From Gammaproteobacteria bacterium (GTDB lineage Bacteria > Pseudomonadota > Gammaproteobacteria > Competibacterales > Competibacteraceae): a DNA stretch of 64,000 nt. The position numbers and the translations under genes were made by a program. Below, piece after piece: positions 40,672 to 50,184 of this stretch. Under the pieces are notes generated by a model. It worked only from the letters and a program-made list of their open reading frames with translations. It did no database searches and was not told where the DNA came from. The stretch spans positions 248,001 to 312,000 of the forward strand of contig JACKMZ010000001.1 of the NCBI GenBank assembly GCA_024235135.1, read 5' to 3'. Positions within the stretch are counted from its first letter, which is position 1. Each line of letters begins with the position of its first letter.

Positions 40672-42411
40672 ATGCGTGATCTTGATACCCAAACCACGTT
40701 CCATAGCGCCAGCGATCGTATGCTGCGCGCCTTCATCGGGCGGCTGACCCTGGGGATTTCCCCGGTGGCGCTGGCCCAGGCTTACCAGGACTGGGTCTTG
40801 CACATGGCCATGTCCCCCGGCCTGCAGTGGGAACTGTCCCAAAAAACATTCCGCAAATTGGCCCAACTGGCCGTTTACGCGAGCCGTTCGGCCCTGGACC
40901 CGAAAACCGAGCCGTATGTCAAACCCTTGCCCGGCGACAATCGTTTTCGTGATCCCGAGTGGCAATCCTGGCCCTTCAATCTGTATTACCAGTCCTTTTT
41001 ATTGGGTCAACAGTGGTGGCATACCGCGACCACGGCGCTGCGCGGTCCCTCGCGCCATCATAAGAACATGACTTGGTTCATGGCCAAGCAATTACTGGAT
41101 TTCGGTTCGCCGTCGAATTTCCCTTGGAGCAACCCGGTCATCCTCAAGCGCACCCAGGAACAGGGCGGCATGAATCTGTTGCGGGGCTTGCAGAACTGGA
41201 TGGAAGACATGGAGCGTCAGATCGCCAACGAGCGGCCGGCGGGGGCGGAGCAGTATCAGGTGGGTAAGAACATAGCGATCACGCCGGGGAAGGTGGTGTA
41301 TCGCAACCGCCTCATCGAATTGCTGCAATACGAACCGAGCACGCCGCAGGTACAGGCCGAGCCCGTACTGATCGTGCCGGCCTGGATCATGAAGTATTAC
41401 ATCCTCGATTTGTCCCCGCATAACTCCATGGTCAAGTATCTGGTCGATCACGGCCATACGGTGTTTATGATTTCCTGGAAAAATCCTCAGGCGGAGGATC
41501 ACGACCTGGGTATGGAAGAGTACTTGCGTCTGGGATTGGGCGATGCCTTGAACGCGGTTTCGGCTATCGTCCCGGAGCGTCGTATTCACAGCGTGGGTTA
41601 CTGTCTGGGCGGCACCCTGCTGGCGATCATGGCCGCCGCCATGGGGCGGGATAACGATTTGCGCCTGCAGAGTATGACCCTGTTTGCGGCCCAGACCGAT
41701 TTCAGCGAGGCGGGTGAGCTACGGCTGTTCATCGACGAGAGTCAGTTGAGTTTTTTGGAAGACATCATGTGGGACAAGGGCTATCTGGACACCACCCAGA
41801 TGGCGGGCGCTTTTCAACTGCTGCGTTCCTACGATCTGATTTGGTCGCGGATGGTGAGCGAATATCTGCTGGGCGACCGGGCCCCGATGAACGATTTGAT
41901 GGCCTGGAACAGCGACGCGACCCGTATGCCCTACAAAATGCACAAGGAATATCTGCGCCGGTTGTTTCTGAACAATGCCTTGGCCAATGGCTGTTACCGG
42001 GTGGGTGACCGGCCGGTGGCGCTCAGCCATATCCGGGTGCCGATCTTCGCCGTGGCGACCGAGCAGGATCATGTCGCCCCATGGCATTCCGTCCATAAAC
42101 TGCTGCTGCAAGCGGATAGCGAAGTGACTTTCCTGCTGACCAATGGCGGCCACAACGCGGGCGTGGTCAATGAACCCGGCCATCCCCATCGCCATTACCG
42201 GATCTCGGTCACGCATGACGGGGCGGGCTATCTGGACCCGGAAGCTTGGTTGGAACGCACGCCGATACAGGAAGGGTCCTGGTGGCCCGCCTGGCATGAT
42301 TGGTTGAGCCAGCAGTCCAGCGGACCTAGCGCACCGCCGCCCCTGGGCAATCCCGAGCGGGGCTATGTGCCGCTGGAGAACGCGCCGGGCACCTATGTCT
42401 TGCAGCCTTGA
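40672..42411 (+). CDS. phaC: poly(3-hydroxyalkanoate) synthase, class I-like
   Basis: A 579-residue alpha/beta-hydrolase-fold polymerase making PHA from hydroxyacyl-CoA at the granule surface. The modified lipase box is GYCLGG with catalytic Cys311; Asp466 (EQDHVAP) and His494 (NGGHNAG) complete the triad. The N-terminal domain (SQKTFRKLAQLAVYA, DPEWQSWPFNLYYQSFLL) and VYRNRLIELLQYEP are family hallmarks. The adjacent gene encodes a MaoC-PTA fusion that may shunt acyl groups. A TATAAT sits at 40593-40598 upstream, without a matching -35. A short inverted repeat (caaag ... ctttg around 40611-40634) lies in the leader. Confidence 0.92.
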   Translation: MRDLDTQTTFHSASDRMLRAFIGRLTLGISPVALAQAYQDWVLHMAMSPGLQWELSQKTFRKLAQLAVYASRSALDPKTEPYVKPLPGDNRFRDPEWQSWPFNLYYQSFLLGQQWWHTATTALRGPSRHHKNMTWFMAKQLLDFGSPSNFPWSNPVILKRTQEQGGMNLLRGLQNWMEDMERQIANERPAGAEQYQVGKNIAITPGKVVYRNRLIELLQYEPSTPQVQAEPVLIVPAWIMKYYILDLSPHNSMVKYLVDHGHTVFMISWKNPQAEDHDLGMEEYLRLGLGDALNAVSAIVPERRIHSVGYCLGGTLLAIMAAAMGRDNDLRLQSMTLFAAQTDFSEAGELRLFIDESQLSFLEDIMWDKGYLDTTQMAGAFQLLRSYDLIWSRMVSEYLLGDRAPMNDLMAWNSDATRMPYKMHKEYLRRLFLNNALANGCYRVGDRPVALSHIRVPIFAVATEQDHVAPWHSVHKLLLQADSEVTFLLTNGGHNAGVVNEPGHPHRHYRISVTHDGAGYLDPEAWLERTPIQEGSWWPAWHDWLSQQSSGPSAPPPLGNPERGYVPLENAPGTYVLQP

Positions 42412-42417
42412 CGACAA

Positions 42418-43833
42418 GTGAGCGAGCCGATGGAATGTCTGGAAAACCGCACCTACGATGAAATCCGCATCGGTGATTCGGCCAGTTCCATCCGCACGCT
42501 CAGTCAGCGCGATTTCGAATTGTTCGCCCTGTTGGCGGGCGGCGATCCCAATCCCAGCCATCTCGACGAGGTATACGCCACCGAGGACATGCTGCATGAG
42601 GTCGTCGCTCCCAGCCTGTGGAGTGGCGCACTGATTTCCTGGGTGGTGGGTACCCGCCTGCCGGGACCCGGCAGCCGTTACCGGGGCCATAATCTACATG
42701 TCCACAAGGCCATGGGCGTGGGCGATACGCTCAAGGTGAGCGTGACCGTCATCGGCAAACACCCGCAGGACCACAGCGTCAGCCTGGATTGCGTGTGCCT
42801 CGATCAAGCCGGAGAGCGGGTTCTGAGCGGTACGATTTGGATCGTGGCCCCCGAGCATAAAATATGCAGTCCGCCGGTCGAACTGCCCGTTGTGCATTTC
42901 GAGGAGCATGGCGCCCGTCACAAGAAACTGGTGGAGATGACGGCCCAATTGGAGCCGATCGCCACCGCCGTCGTGCATCCCGTCGATCCGGTCTCGCTGG
43001 GCGGTACCGTGCGGGCGGCGCAAGCCCGACTCATTCAGCCCCTGTTGATCGGACCGGCCGGCAAGATCCGGGCGGCCGCCGACGAAGCCGGGATCGACAT
43101 CACGCCATTTGAACTGCTCGATGTGCCCCATAGTCACGCGGCCGCCGCCAAGGCCGTGGACCTGGCGCGCGCGGGGCAGGTGGGAATCATCAAGAAGGGC
43201 AGCCTGCACACCGACGAACTGATGGCCGAAGTGGTCCGCTCCACGTGTGGCTTGCGCACCGAGCGGCGGATCAGCCATGTCTTCGTCATGGACGTGCCCA
43301 CCTATCCCAAACCGTTGTTGATTACCGACTCGGCCGTGAACATCGATCCGGACCTGTTGGATAAGCGGGACATTATTCAAAATGCCATCGATCTGGCGCA
43401 GGTCATGGGGGTGGAACGGCCCAAGGTGGCCATATTGTCGGCCGTGGAAACCGTAACCCCCAAGCTGAAGGCCACCATGGACGCCGCCGCCTTGTGCAAG
43501 ATGGCGGACCGTGGGCAAATCGTGGGCGGGATATTGGACGGTCCACTGGCCTTCGATAACGCCATTTCCAAAAAGGCTGCCTTGACCAAGGGCATACAGT
43601 CGCCCGTCGCCGGGGATGCCGACATTCTGCTGGTGCCCGACTTGGAAGCCGGCAACATGCTGTCCAAGCAATTGATCTATCTGTCCAATGCCGCGGCGGC
43701 GGGCATCGTGCTCGGGGCGCGGGTACCCATTGTGCTGACCAGTCGCGCCGACGGCGACCTGGAACGCATGGCCTCTTGCGCCGTGGCCGTGCTGATGGTC
43801 CATCGGAAGCTCAAGACCTTGCGCGGCGCGTGA
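42418..43833 (+). CDS. bifunctional MaoC-like enoyl-CoA hydratase / phosphate acetyl(butyryl)transferase
   Basis: A 471-residue fusion. Residues about 12-150 are a MaoC hotdog domain (FELFALLAGGDPNPSHLDE carries the hydratase Asp/His motif). Residues about 165-465 are a PTA/PTB domain (VDPVSLGGTVRAAQARLIQP, GIIKKGSLHTDELMAEVVR, GGILDGPLAFDNAISKKAA). It links hydration of enoyl-CoA to acyl-phosphate formation; in the PHA context it may supply or drain hydroxyacyl-CoA. The GTG at 42418 begins 6 bases after phaC, with ATG 42430 as an alternative; both lack a strong ribosome site. Confidence 0.9.
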   Translation: MSEPMECLENRTYDEIRIGDSASSIRTLSQRDFELFALLAGGDPNPSHLDEVYATEDMLHEVVAPSLWSGALISWVVGTRLPGPGSRYRGHNLHVHKAMGVGDTLKVSVTVIGKHPQDHSVSLDCVCLDQAGERVLSGTIWIVAPEHKICSPPVELPVVHFEEHGARHKKLVEMTAQLEPIATAVVHPVDPVSLGGTVRAAQARLIQPLLIGPAGKIRAAADEAGIDITPFELLDVPHSHAAAAKAVDLARAGQVGIIKKGSLHTDELMAEVVRSTCGLRTERRISHVFVMDVPTYPKPLLITDSAVNIDPDLLDKRDIIQNAIDLAQVMGVERPKVAILSAVETVTPKLKATMDAAALCKMADRGQIVGGILDGPLAFDNAISKKAALTKGIQSPVAGDADILLVPDLEAGNMLSKQLIYLSNAAAAGIVLGARVPIVLTSRADGDLERMASCAVAVLMVHRKLKTLRGA

Positions 43834-43906
43834 TACGTTGGCATTCCCTCATCGCCATCCCATACCGGGATAGGCTGATCACCGGACATCATCCCGAGTA
43901 AGGCCC

Positions 43907-44791
43907 ATGGCCAAAAAAGGCATCATTCTCGCCGGTGGATCAGGTACTCGCCTGCATCCACTGACCCGTTCGATCAGCAAGCAACTGATGCCGGTTTATG
44001 ACAAACCGATGATCTACTATCCTCTGGCCGTGCTCATGCTGGCGGGGATTCGCGACATACTGCTCATTACCACTCCGCGGGACGCCGTGGCGTTTCAAGA
44101 TCTTCTGGGCGATGGCAGACAATGGGGAATCCAACTAAGCTACGCCGAGCAACCCAAACCGGAGGGCCTGGCCCAGGCATTTCTCATCGGCGAAGCCTTC
44201 ATTGGGGCTGATCCCGTGTGCTTGATCCTCGGCGATAACATCTACTATGGGCAGGGGCTGTCCGCCTTGTTGCGGCGGGCGCTGGAGCGGCGGCGAGGCG
44301 CCACGGTGTTCGGTTATTATGTGCGTGATCCGCAGCGCTACGGGGTAGTCAGCTTCGACAAACGGGGGCGAGCGGTCGATATCGAAGAAAAACCCAGACA
44401 ACCCAAGTCCAATTATGCCGTGACCGGTTTGTACTTTTACGATAACGACGTGGTCGGCATCGCCAAATCCATTCGTCCCTCGGCGCGTGGCGAGTTGGAA
44501 ATCACCGATGTCAACAAGGCTTATCTGACACGCGGCGATTTGGTGGTGGAGCGATTGGGACGTGGATTCGCCTGGTTGGATACCGGTACCCACGAATCCT
44601 TGCTGGCGGCCGCCAATTTCGTGCAGGTGGTCGAACAGCGGCAGGGGTTGAAAATTTCCTGCCCCGAGGAGATCGCTTATCGCATGGGCTTTATCGACGC
44701 CGAGCAACTGGCGCGTCTTGCCGAGCCCCTGGCCCGGAATGGCTATGGTCGGTATCTATTGGAATTGCTGAGACAGATTCGGGAATCATGA
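43907..44791 (+). CDS. rfbA: glucose-1-phosphate thymidylyltransferase
   Basis: A 294-residue nucleotidyltransferase starting dTDP-L-rhamnose synthesis. The family motif GGSGTRLHPLTRSISKQLMP is at residues 8-28, followed by YDKPMIYYPLAVLMLAGIRD, DNIYYGQGLSALL and EEKPRQPKSNYAVTGLYFYD. Length matches RfbA/RmlA. Its stop overlaps the start of rfbC (ATGA), so the genes are coupled. An rfbB (dTDP-glucose 4,6-dehydratase) gene, which should act next, is not in the window. Confidence 0.95.
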   Translation: MAKKGIILAGGSGTRLHPLTRSISKQLMPVYDKPMIYYPLAVLMLAGIRDILLITTPRDAVAFQDLLGDGRQWGIQLSYAEQPKPEGLAQAFLIGEAFIGADPVCLILGDNIYYGQGLSALLRRALERRRGATVFGYYVRDPQRYGVVSFDKRGRAVDIEEKPRQPKSNYAVTGLYFYDNDVVGIAKSIRPSARGELEITDVNKAYLTRGDLVVERLGRGFAWLDTGTHESLLAAANFVQVVEQRQGLKISCPEEIAYRMGFIDAEQLARLAEPLARNGYGRYLLELLRQIRES

Positions 44792-45351
44792 AGGTCATCG
44801 CTACGACTTTGCCGGGCGTCGTGATAGTCGAGCCTCGCGTATTCGGCGATCAACGGGGTTTCTTTCTGGAAAGCTACCACCAGGATCGTTATACGCAATC
44901 GGGTATTTCCGGACACTTCGTTCAGGACAATCATTCGCGTTCGCGGCAGGGTGTGTTGCGCGGTCTGCATTATCAGTTGCAACATCCCCAGGGTAAGCTG
45001 GTCGGCGTTCTGCGTGGACAGGTTTTCGACGTGGCGGTCGATATCCGTCGGGGTTCTCCCACCTTCGGGCGTTGGGAAGGCGTGATGCTCGATGACGAAA
45101 ACCATCGTCAGCTCTACATTCCTCCCGGCTATGCTCACGGGTTTTGCGTGTTGTCGGAAATCGCTGATTTCGTTTACAAATGTACGGATTACTATCACCC
45201 TGAAGCGGAATATGGCATTGCTTGGAACGACCCGGCCATCGGTATCGAGTGGCCGGATCGGCCTTTCGTGTTGTCGGAAAAGGATGCGCGTCTGCCCCGT
45301 CTTTCCGAGCAACCGCCCGATAAGTTGCCGTTGTACGGGGAGCTGGGATGA
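44788..45351 (+). CDS. rfbC: dTDP-4-dehydrorhamnose 3,5-epimerase
   Basis: A 187-residue cupin-fold epimerase, the third step of dTDP-rhamnose synthesis. Motifs: PRVFGDQRGFFLESYHQDRY, FVQDNHSRSRQGVLRGLHYQ with the catalytic His, KLVGVLRGQVFDVAVDIRRG and PGYAHGFCVLSE. It overlaps rfbA by four bases (ATGA) and rfbD by four bases, so the three form a coupled unit. Confidence 0.95.
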   Translation: MKVIATTLPGVVIVEPRVFGDQRGFFLESYHQDRYTQSGISGHFVQDNHSRSRQGVLRGLHYQLQHPQGKLVGVLRGQVFDVAVDIRRGSPTFGRWEGVMLDDENHRQLYIPPGYAHGFCVLSEIADFVYKCTDYYHPEAEYGIAWNDPAIGIEWPDRPFVLSEKDARLPRLSEQPPDKLPLYGELG

Positions 45352-46220
45352 AAATCCTGTTGACCGGAGCCCAGGGCCAAATGGGTTGGGCCATCGCCCA
45401 ACGGGCCGGGAAGCACGAACTGATCGCGTTGGACCGCACGGCGCTGGATATCACCCAATCCGGCCAGGTACAGCGCATTCTGGAGGCTAGCGCGGCTGAA
45501 TTGGTGATCAACGCGGCCGCCTACACGGCAGTGGATAAGGCGGAGCAAGAACCGCTGGCGGCCTTCGCCGCCAACCGCGATGGGCCGGCCCAATTGGCCA
45601 GGGCCTGTGATCGGTTGGGTATTCCCTTGTTGCATCTGTCCAGCGATTATGTGTTCGACGGCGCCCAGACGGGGCCCTACTGTGAAACCGACCCGCCTTC
45701 CCCGCACGGGGTTTACGCGCAGAGCAAATGGCAGGGCGAGGAGGCGGTGCGGCAGCGATTGTCCGCGCATATCATTTTGCGCGTCAGTTGGGTATTCGGC
45801 GAGCATGGGCGGAATTTCGTCAAGACGATCTTGCGCTTGGCCGGGGAGCGTGAACAATTGCGTGTCGTGGCCGATCAGTGGGGTTGCCCCACCTACGCCG
45901 GAGATATCGCGGATGCGCTGTTGCTGTTGGTTGATCGCTTCGCCCGTGATGCGGCTTTGCCCTGGGGGACATATCATTATTGTGGTTGGCCGCCGACCAC
46001 CTGGCATGGTTTCGCGCAAGCCATCGTGGAGGGCGGAAGGGGCTATGAACCGTTACGGGCGCGGGAGGTCGTAGCGATTAGCACGGTGGAATACCCGACA
46101 CCGGCCCCGCGTCCCGCGAACTCGATCCTGGATTGCCGGCGCGGGATCGTCGAACTCGGCCTGCAGCCCTGCCCGTGGTCAGCGGGATTGCGGACGGTAC
46201 TGGATGCCATCTATCACTAA
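45348..46220 (+). CDS. rfbD: dTDP-4-dehydrorhamnose reductase
   Basis: A 290-residue SDR-type reductase, last step of dTDP-L-rhamnose. The Rossmann motif ILLTGAQGQMGWAIAQ starts the protein, LSSDYVFDGAQTGPYCETD and YAQSKWQGEE (YxxxK catalytic pair) follow, and GCPTYAGDIADAL is the family C-terminal signature. It closes the rfbACD block. The gspE gene begins 48 bases after its stop in the same direction, so read-through into the secretion operon is possible. Confidence 0.95.
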   Translation: MKILLTGAQGQMGWAIAQRAGKHELIALDRTALDITQSGQVQRILEASAAELVINAAAYTAVDKAEQEPLAAFAANRDGPAQLARACDRLGIPLLHLSSDYVFDGAQTGPYCETDPPSPHGVYAQSKWQGEEAVRQRLSAHIILRVSWVFGEHGRNFVKTILRLAGEREQLRVVADQWGCPTYAGDIADALLLLVDRFARDAALPWGTYHYCGWPPTTWHGFAQAIVEGGRGYEPLRAREVVAISTVEYPTPAPRPANSILDCRRGIVELGLQPCPWSAGLRTVLDAIYH

Positions 46221-46268
46221 ACGACGGCGAGCCACTTTGCGGCGGTACGGTTACACGACAGGGGTCCC

Positions 46269-48011
46269 ATGACAAACTTAGCGGTTACGGAACCGGAAGC
46301 GGAGCAAGCCGATGCCTCGGAATGCATCGATCGGTTGGGCAATCGCCTGATTGAGAGGGAGAAGTTGTCAGAGGCGAACCTGCTGCGCGCGCAGCGGGTT
46401 CAGGAAACCAGCGGCGAGAGCCTGGATGCCATTCTGATCAAGCTCGGCCTGGTTTCGGAGCGGGACGTGGCCGAAGCCTTCACTCATTTGTGTGGCTTGC
46501 CTCTGGTCAAGGAATGGGACTATCCGGAAGTGCAACCGCTTGAGGAAAAACAGATTTCTCATCGCTTCTTCAAGGAACAGGGGATTTTGCCGCTGTACGA
46601 GGAGGAGCAGATCGTGGTGTTGGCCATGGCCAATCCCACCGACAGCTATGCCATCGCCGCGCTGGAGCTGGCCACTGGCAGGCGCGTGGTGCCCCGTGTC
46701 GGCCTGCGCTCCGAGATCGAAGCCGCTTATGAACGGGTCTATGGCGCAGGCAAATCGACCCTGGGGCAGATCGAGGAATCCCTCAGTTTGGTCGACGATC
46801 TGGTCAACGCGGAAGACATCGAGCATCTGAAGGATTTGGCCAGCGAGGCTCCGGTCATCCGTCTGGTGAACCTGATGATGACCCGCGCGGTGGAGTCGCG
46901 AGCTTCCGACATTCATGTCGAACCCTTCGAGAATCGCCTCAAAATCCGCTATCGTATCGATGGCGTCATGCGTGAAGTGGAGTCGCCCCCCGCGCGCCTG
47001 TCCGCGGCGGTGATATCGCGCATTAAGATCATGGCGAAACTCAATATCGCCGAACGGCGTTTGCCGCAGGACGGACGTATTCAGTTGCGCATACAGGGCA
47101 AGGAAATCGACCTGCGCGTTTCTACCGTGCCCACTTTGTACGGCGAAAGCGTGGTCATGCGTATTTTGGACAAGGCCAGCGTGGTGCTTGATTTCGGCGT
47201 ACTGGGTTTTAGCCCCGACACCTTGCGGCGGTTCATGGAAATCCTCAATTTGCCGCACGGTATTCTGTTGGTGACCGGACCGACCGGCAGCGGCAAGACC
47301 ACAACTTTGTATACGGCCTTGCAGCGGCTCAATACCCCGGAACGTAAAATCCTCACCGTGGAAGACCCGGTGGAATATCAACTGGAAGGCGTTAATCAGA
47401 TTCAGGTCAAACCGCAAATCGATCTGACCTTCGCCAGCGCCTTGCGCTCCATCGTCCGTCAGGATCCGGATGTCATCATGATCGGCGAGATGCGTGACCT
47501 GGAAACCGCCAGCATCGCCGTGCAATCGGCATTGACCGGCCATTTGGTGCTGTCCACGCTGCATACCAACGATGCCGCTAGTAGCGTGACCCGTCTTCTG
47601 GACATGGGTGTGGATGATTATCTGCTGACGTCCACGGTGGGCGGAATTCTCGCCCAGCGTCTGGTGCGCATGCTCTGTACGCATTGTCGCGAGCCCTATC
47701 AGGCTTTGCCGGAAATGGTGGAGGAGTTGCAACTGCGTCGGTTCACGGATACGCCTCAGGTGCAGTTGTACAAGCCGGTGGGTTGCGAACATTGCAAGGA
47801 GATCGGCTATATGGGGCGGATGGCGATCATGGAATTCCTGATCATGACCGATGAGTTACGGCGGTTGGTGCTGAAGCACGCCGATGCCGGCGATATCCAG
47901 CGAGTCTCCCAGGAGCAGGGCATGGATACCATGTACGAGGACGGGCTACGCAAGGCCGTGGCGGGTCAGACCACCATCGAAGAGGTGCTGCGGGTCACGC
48001 AGGAAGCCTAA
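46269..48011 (+). CDS. gspE: type II secretion system ATPase GspE
   Basis: A 580-residue cytoplasmic ATPase that powers the pseudopilus. N-terminal N1E/MshEN-like domain at about 20-150, then the RecA-like core: Walker A GPTGSGKT at residues about 337-344, Asp box VEDPVEYQLEGVNQIQV, Walker B IMIGEMRDLETA, His box GHLVLSTLHTNDAAS. The tetracysteine zinc motif is present (CTHC ... CEHC), as in GspE and PilB relatives; the arrangement with GspF-GspD behind it fixes it as GspE. It starts the operon E-F-G-H-I-J-K-L-M-N-D. Confidence 0.96.
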   Translation: MTNLAVTEPEAEQADASECIDRLGNRLIEREKLSEANLLRAQRVQETSGESLDAILIKLGLVSERDVAEAFTHLCGLPLVKEWDYPEVQPLEEKQISHRFFKEQGILPLYEEEQIVVLAMANPTDSYAIAALELATGRRVVPRVGLRSEIEAAYERVYGAGKSTLGQIEESLSLVDDLVNAEDIEHLKDLASEAPVIRLVNLMMTRAVESRASDIHVEPFENRLKIRYRIDGVMREVESPPARLSAAVISRIKIMAKLNIAERRLPQDGRIQLRIQGKEIDLRVSTVPTLYGESVVMRILDKASVVLDFGVLGFSPDTLRRFMEILNLPHGILLVTGPTGSGKTTTLYTALQRLNTPERKILTVEDPVEYQLEGVNQIQVKPQIDLTFASALRSIVRQDPDVIMIGEMRDLETASIAVQSALTGHLVLSTLHTNDAASSVTRLLDMGVDDYLLTSTVGGILAQRLVRMLCTHCREPYQALPEMVEELQLRRFTDTPQVQLYKPVGCEHCKEIGYMGRMAIMEFLIMTDELRRLVLKHADAGDIQRVSQEQGMDTMYEDGLRKAVAGQTTIEEVLRVTQEA

Positions 48012-48014
48012 CAC

Positions 48015-49235
48015 ATGCCCTTGTTCCGTTACGAAGCCGTGAATGCAGCCGGCGAACTCGTCAAGGAGTCCGTCGAGGCGCCCAGTCAGGAAGCCGTCGT
48101 CAAGCAGGTGCAGGATCAGGGCTTGCTGTTGATCACCGTGCAGGAGGCTGGCGCCAGCGCCTTGATCGGGCTGAACCAGCCCTTGTTCGGCAAACGTTAC
48201 CGTGTTTCCCAGAAGGAATTGGTGATTCTGACCGAGGAAATGGCCAAGTTGCTCAAGGCCGGTCTGCCGTTGGACCGGGCGTTCACGATCCTGGTCGGCA
48301 TTGCCGATGAGGGACCGGTCAAACAGTTGCTGAGCCGCATTCAGGACCAGGTCCGGGGTGGTTCATCCCTGGCCGATGCCATGGAGGCGCAACGCGGTGT
48401 GTTTTCTCGCTTTTATCTGAACATGATTCGCGCCGGCGAGGCGGGAGGGTCATTGGAAGTGGTCATGAACCGCCTGGCGGATTTCATGGAACGATCCAAG
48501 GCCCTGCGGGAATCTGTGACGTCGGCGATGATCTATCCCGCGATTTTGGTGGGTGTGGCGGCCTTGTCGGTGATCATTCTGCTGACTTTTGTGATTCCCC
48601 AATTCCAGCAGTTGTTCGCGGATGCCGGCAAGACCCTCCCACTCGCGACGCAGATTGTGATCGCGCTGGGTGATGCGGTGCGCCATTACTGGTGGCTAGG
48701 CGGAGGATTGGCGTTTTTGCTGGTGCTGTTTTTGCGCCGGCAGATGAGTGATCCGCACGCACGATTGCGTTTGGATCAGTGGTTTTTGCGCATACCGCTG
48801 GTCGGTGATCTGATCGCCAAGGTGGAAATGGCGCGCTTTTCACGTACGTTGGGCACTTTGCTCGGAAATGGCGTGGCCTTGTTGAATGCTTTGGCGATCG
48901 TCAAGGAGACCATGACGAATCAAGTCATGTCCGCGGCGCTGACCCCGGTGGCGGACAATCTGAAGGCAGGACAGGGCTTGGCGGAGCCCTTGATGGAAAC
49001 GGGGTTGTTCCCCAAATTGGCGGTTCACATGATTCGAGTCGGCGAGGAAACCGGCCAATTGCAGGAGATGTTGCTGCAGGTGGCCGATACCTACGACGGT
49101 GAAGTACAGGCCACCGTCAAGCGGTTGCTCACGTTGTTGGAGCCGGCCTTGATCATCGGCCTGGCTGCCGTCATCGCCGGTATTATCATGTCCATTTTAG
49201 TGGCCATTCTGAGCCTGAACGATTTAGCTTTTTAA
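48015..49235 (+). CDS. gspF: type II secretion inner membrane protein GspF
   Basis: A 406-residue inner membrane platform protein. Two homologous cytoplasmic halves (ELVILTEEMAKLLKAGLPLD and VEMARFSRTLGTLLGNGVAL) each precede membrane segments; three segments are visible (MIYPAILVGVAALSVIILLTF, WLGGGLAFLLVLFL, ALIIGLAAVIAGIIMSILVAI). It contacts GspE and GspL and is thought to be turned by the ATPase. It begins 3 bases after gspE. Confidence 0.95.
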   Translation: MPLFRYEAVNAAGELVKESVEAPSQEAVVKQVQDQGLLLITVQEAGASALIGLNQPLFGKRYRVSQKELVILTEEMAKLLKAGLPLDRAFTILVGIADEGPVKQLLSRIQDQVRGGSSLADAMEAQRGVFSRFYLNMIRAGEAGGSLEVVMNRLADFMERSKALRESVTSAMIYPAILVGVAALSVIILLTFVIPQFQQLFADAGKTLPLATQIVIALGDAVRHYWWLGGGLAFLLVLFLRRQMSDPHARLRLDQWFLRIPLVGDLIAKVEMARFSRTLGTLLGNGVALLNALAIVKETMTNQVMSAALTPVADNLKAGQGLAEPLMETGLFPKLAVHMIRVGEETGQLQEMLLQVADTYDGEVQATVKRLLTLLEPALIIGLAAVIAGIIMSILVAILSLNDLAF

Positions 49236-49266
49236 GATTCCGGTAACGGAGCGGAGGTTTTTGTCC

Positions 49267-49698
49267 ATGGTAGATGATGTGCCATTGCGCAAAGCGGGTG
49301 GTTTTACCTTGATCGAATTGCTGGTGGTGTTGGTGATTCTGGGGTTGTTGGCGGGCTTGGTCGGGCCGCGGGTGATGAAATATCTGAGTACGGCCAATAC
49401 CCAGACCGCGCGCTTGCAGATCGAAGACCTGAGTGCTGCGCTGGATATGTATCGTCTGGAAATGGGACGCTATCCGAATTCGAACGAAGGATTGAGCGCC
49501 CTGGTGGAAGCGCCGGCTGGGGTGAATAACTGGAACGGTCCGTATTTGAAGAAAAAGAATCTGCCTATCGATCCCTGGGGCAACGAATATCAGTACCGTT
49601 CCCCCGGAGAGCATGGACCCTACGATATTTTCTCCCTCGGCGCGGACGGGGCTCCGGGTGGAGAGGGAGAGGACCAGGATATTGTCAGCTGGCAGTGA
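49267..49698 (+). CDS. gspG: major pseudopilin GspG
   Basis: A 143-residue type IV pilin-like protein. The prepilin peptidase site lies in LRKAGGFTLIELLVVLVILG (cleavage before Phe; Glu5 conserved). The C-terminus DIFSLGADGAPGGEGEDQDI is the calcium-binding loop typical of GspG. ATG 49267 is set by GGAGG at 49253-49257, with 9 bases of spacing; an upstream TTG is too close to that site. It builds the pseudopilus that pushes substrate through the secretin. Confidence 0.95.
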   Translation: MVDDVPLRKAGGFTLIELLVVLVILGLLAGLVGPRVMKYLSTANTQTARLQIEDLSAALDMYRLEMGRYPNSNEGLSALVEAPAGVNNWNGPYLKKKNLPIDPWGNEYQYRSPGEHGPYDIFSLGADGAPGGEGEDQDIVSWQ

Positions 49699-49722
49699 TC
49701 CCGTTTGAAGGTATTCGCGCGC

Positions 49723-50184
49723 ATGCCGCTAGCCCGCTCCAGCCAGGGCTTCACGCTGCTGGAGCTGTTGGTGGTGCTGGTCATCGTGGTGTTGCTCGCC
49801 GCCGTAGTGCCCCCGTTGTTTTTGGGGTTCGGCGGCAGTGCCGAATTGCGTTCGGCGGCCCGCCAATTGGCGGCTGGTCTACGCGCGGCGCGCAGTTCGG
49901 CCGTGCTCAGGCAGCAGGAAGCGACTGTGACGGTCGATCTGGAGCAGCGTTCGTTTCGCGTGTCGGGCGATCCCCGCACGGTGCGTGTTCCGAACGGTAT
50001 CGCCATCAAGCTTTATACCGCCGAAGACGAATTGTTGGATGATACGTCGGGCAATATCCGCTTTTTTCCGGATGGCAGTTCCACCGGCGGCCATGTCACC
50101 CTCAGCAACGAACGCTTTGCCTATAATGTCAATGTGGATTGGTTGACGGGTCGGGTCGGCATCGTTGAGCAAGGCCAGCCCTGA
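49723..50184 (+). CDS. gspH: minor pseudopilin GspH
   Basis: A 153-residue pseudopilin. The leader is short (MPLARSSQG) and cleavage is before FTLLELLVVLVIVVLLAAVV; the mature domain has EATVTVDLEQRSFRVSGDPR and FFPDGSSTGGHVTLSNE. ATG 49723 is preferred over TTG 49705 since GAAGG lies 11 bases upstream; the longer TTG form is possible. It overlaps gspI by one base (TGATG). Confidence 0.88.
   Translation: MPLARSSQGFTLLELLVVLVIVVLLAAVVPPLFLGFGGSAELRSAARQLAAGLRAARSSAVLRQQEATVTVDLEQRSFRVSGDPRTVRVPNGIAIKLYTAEDELLDDTSGNIRFFPDGSSTGGHVTLSNERFAYNVNVDWLTGRVGIVEQGQP

Noticed and set aside
46368..47792. Minus-strand open frame of 474 codons across gspE
   Set aside because: Antisense shadow of a fully recognisable secretion ATPase; the residues are His/Gln/Arg-rich without motifs.
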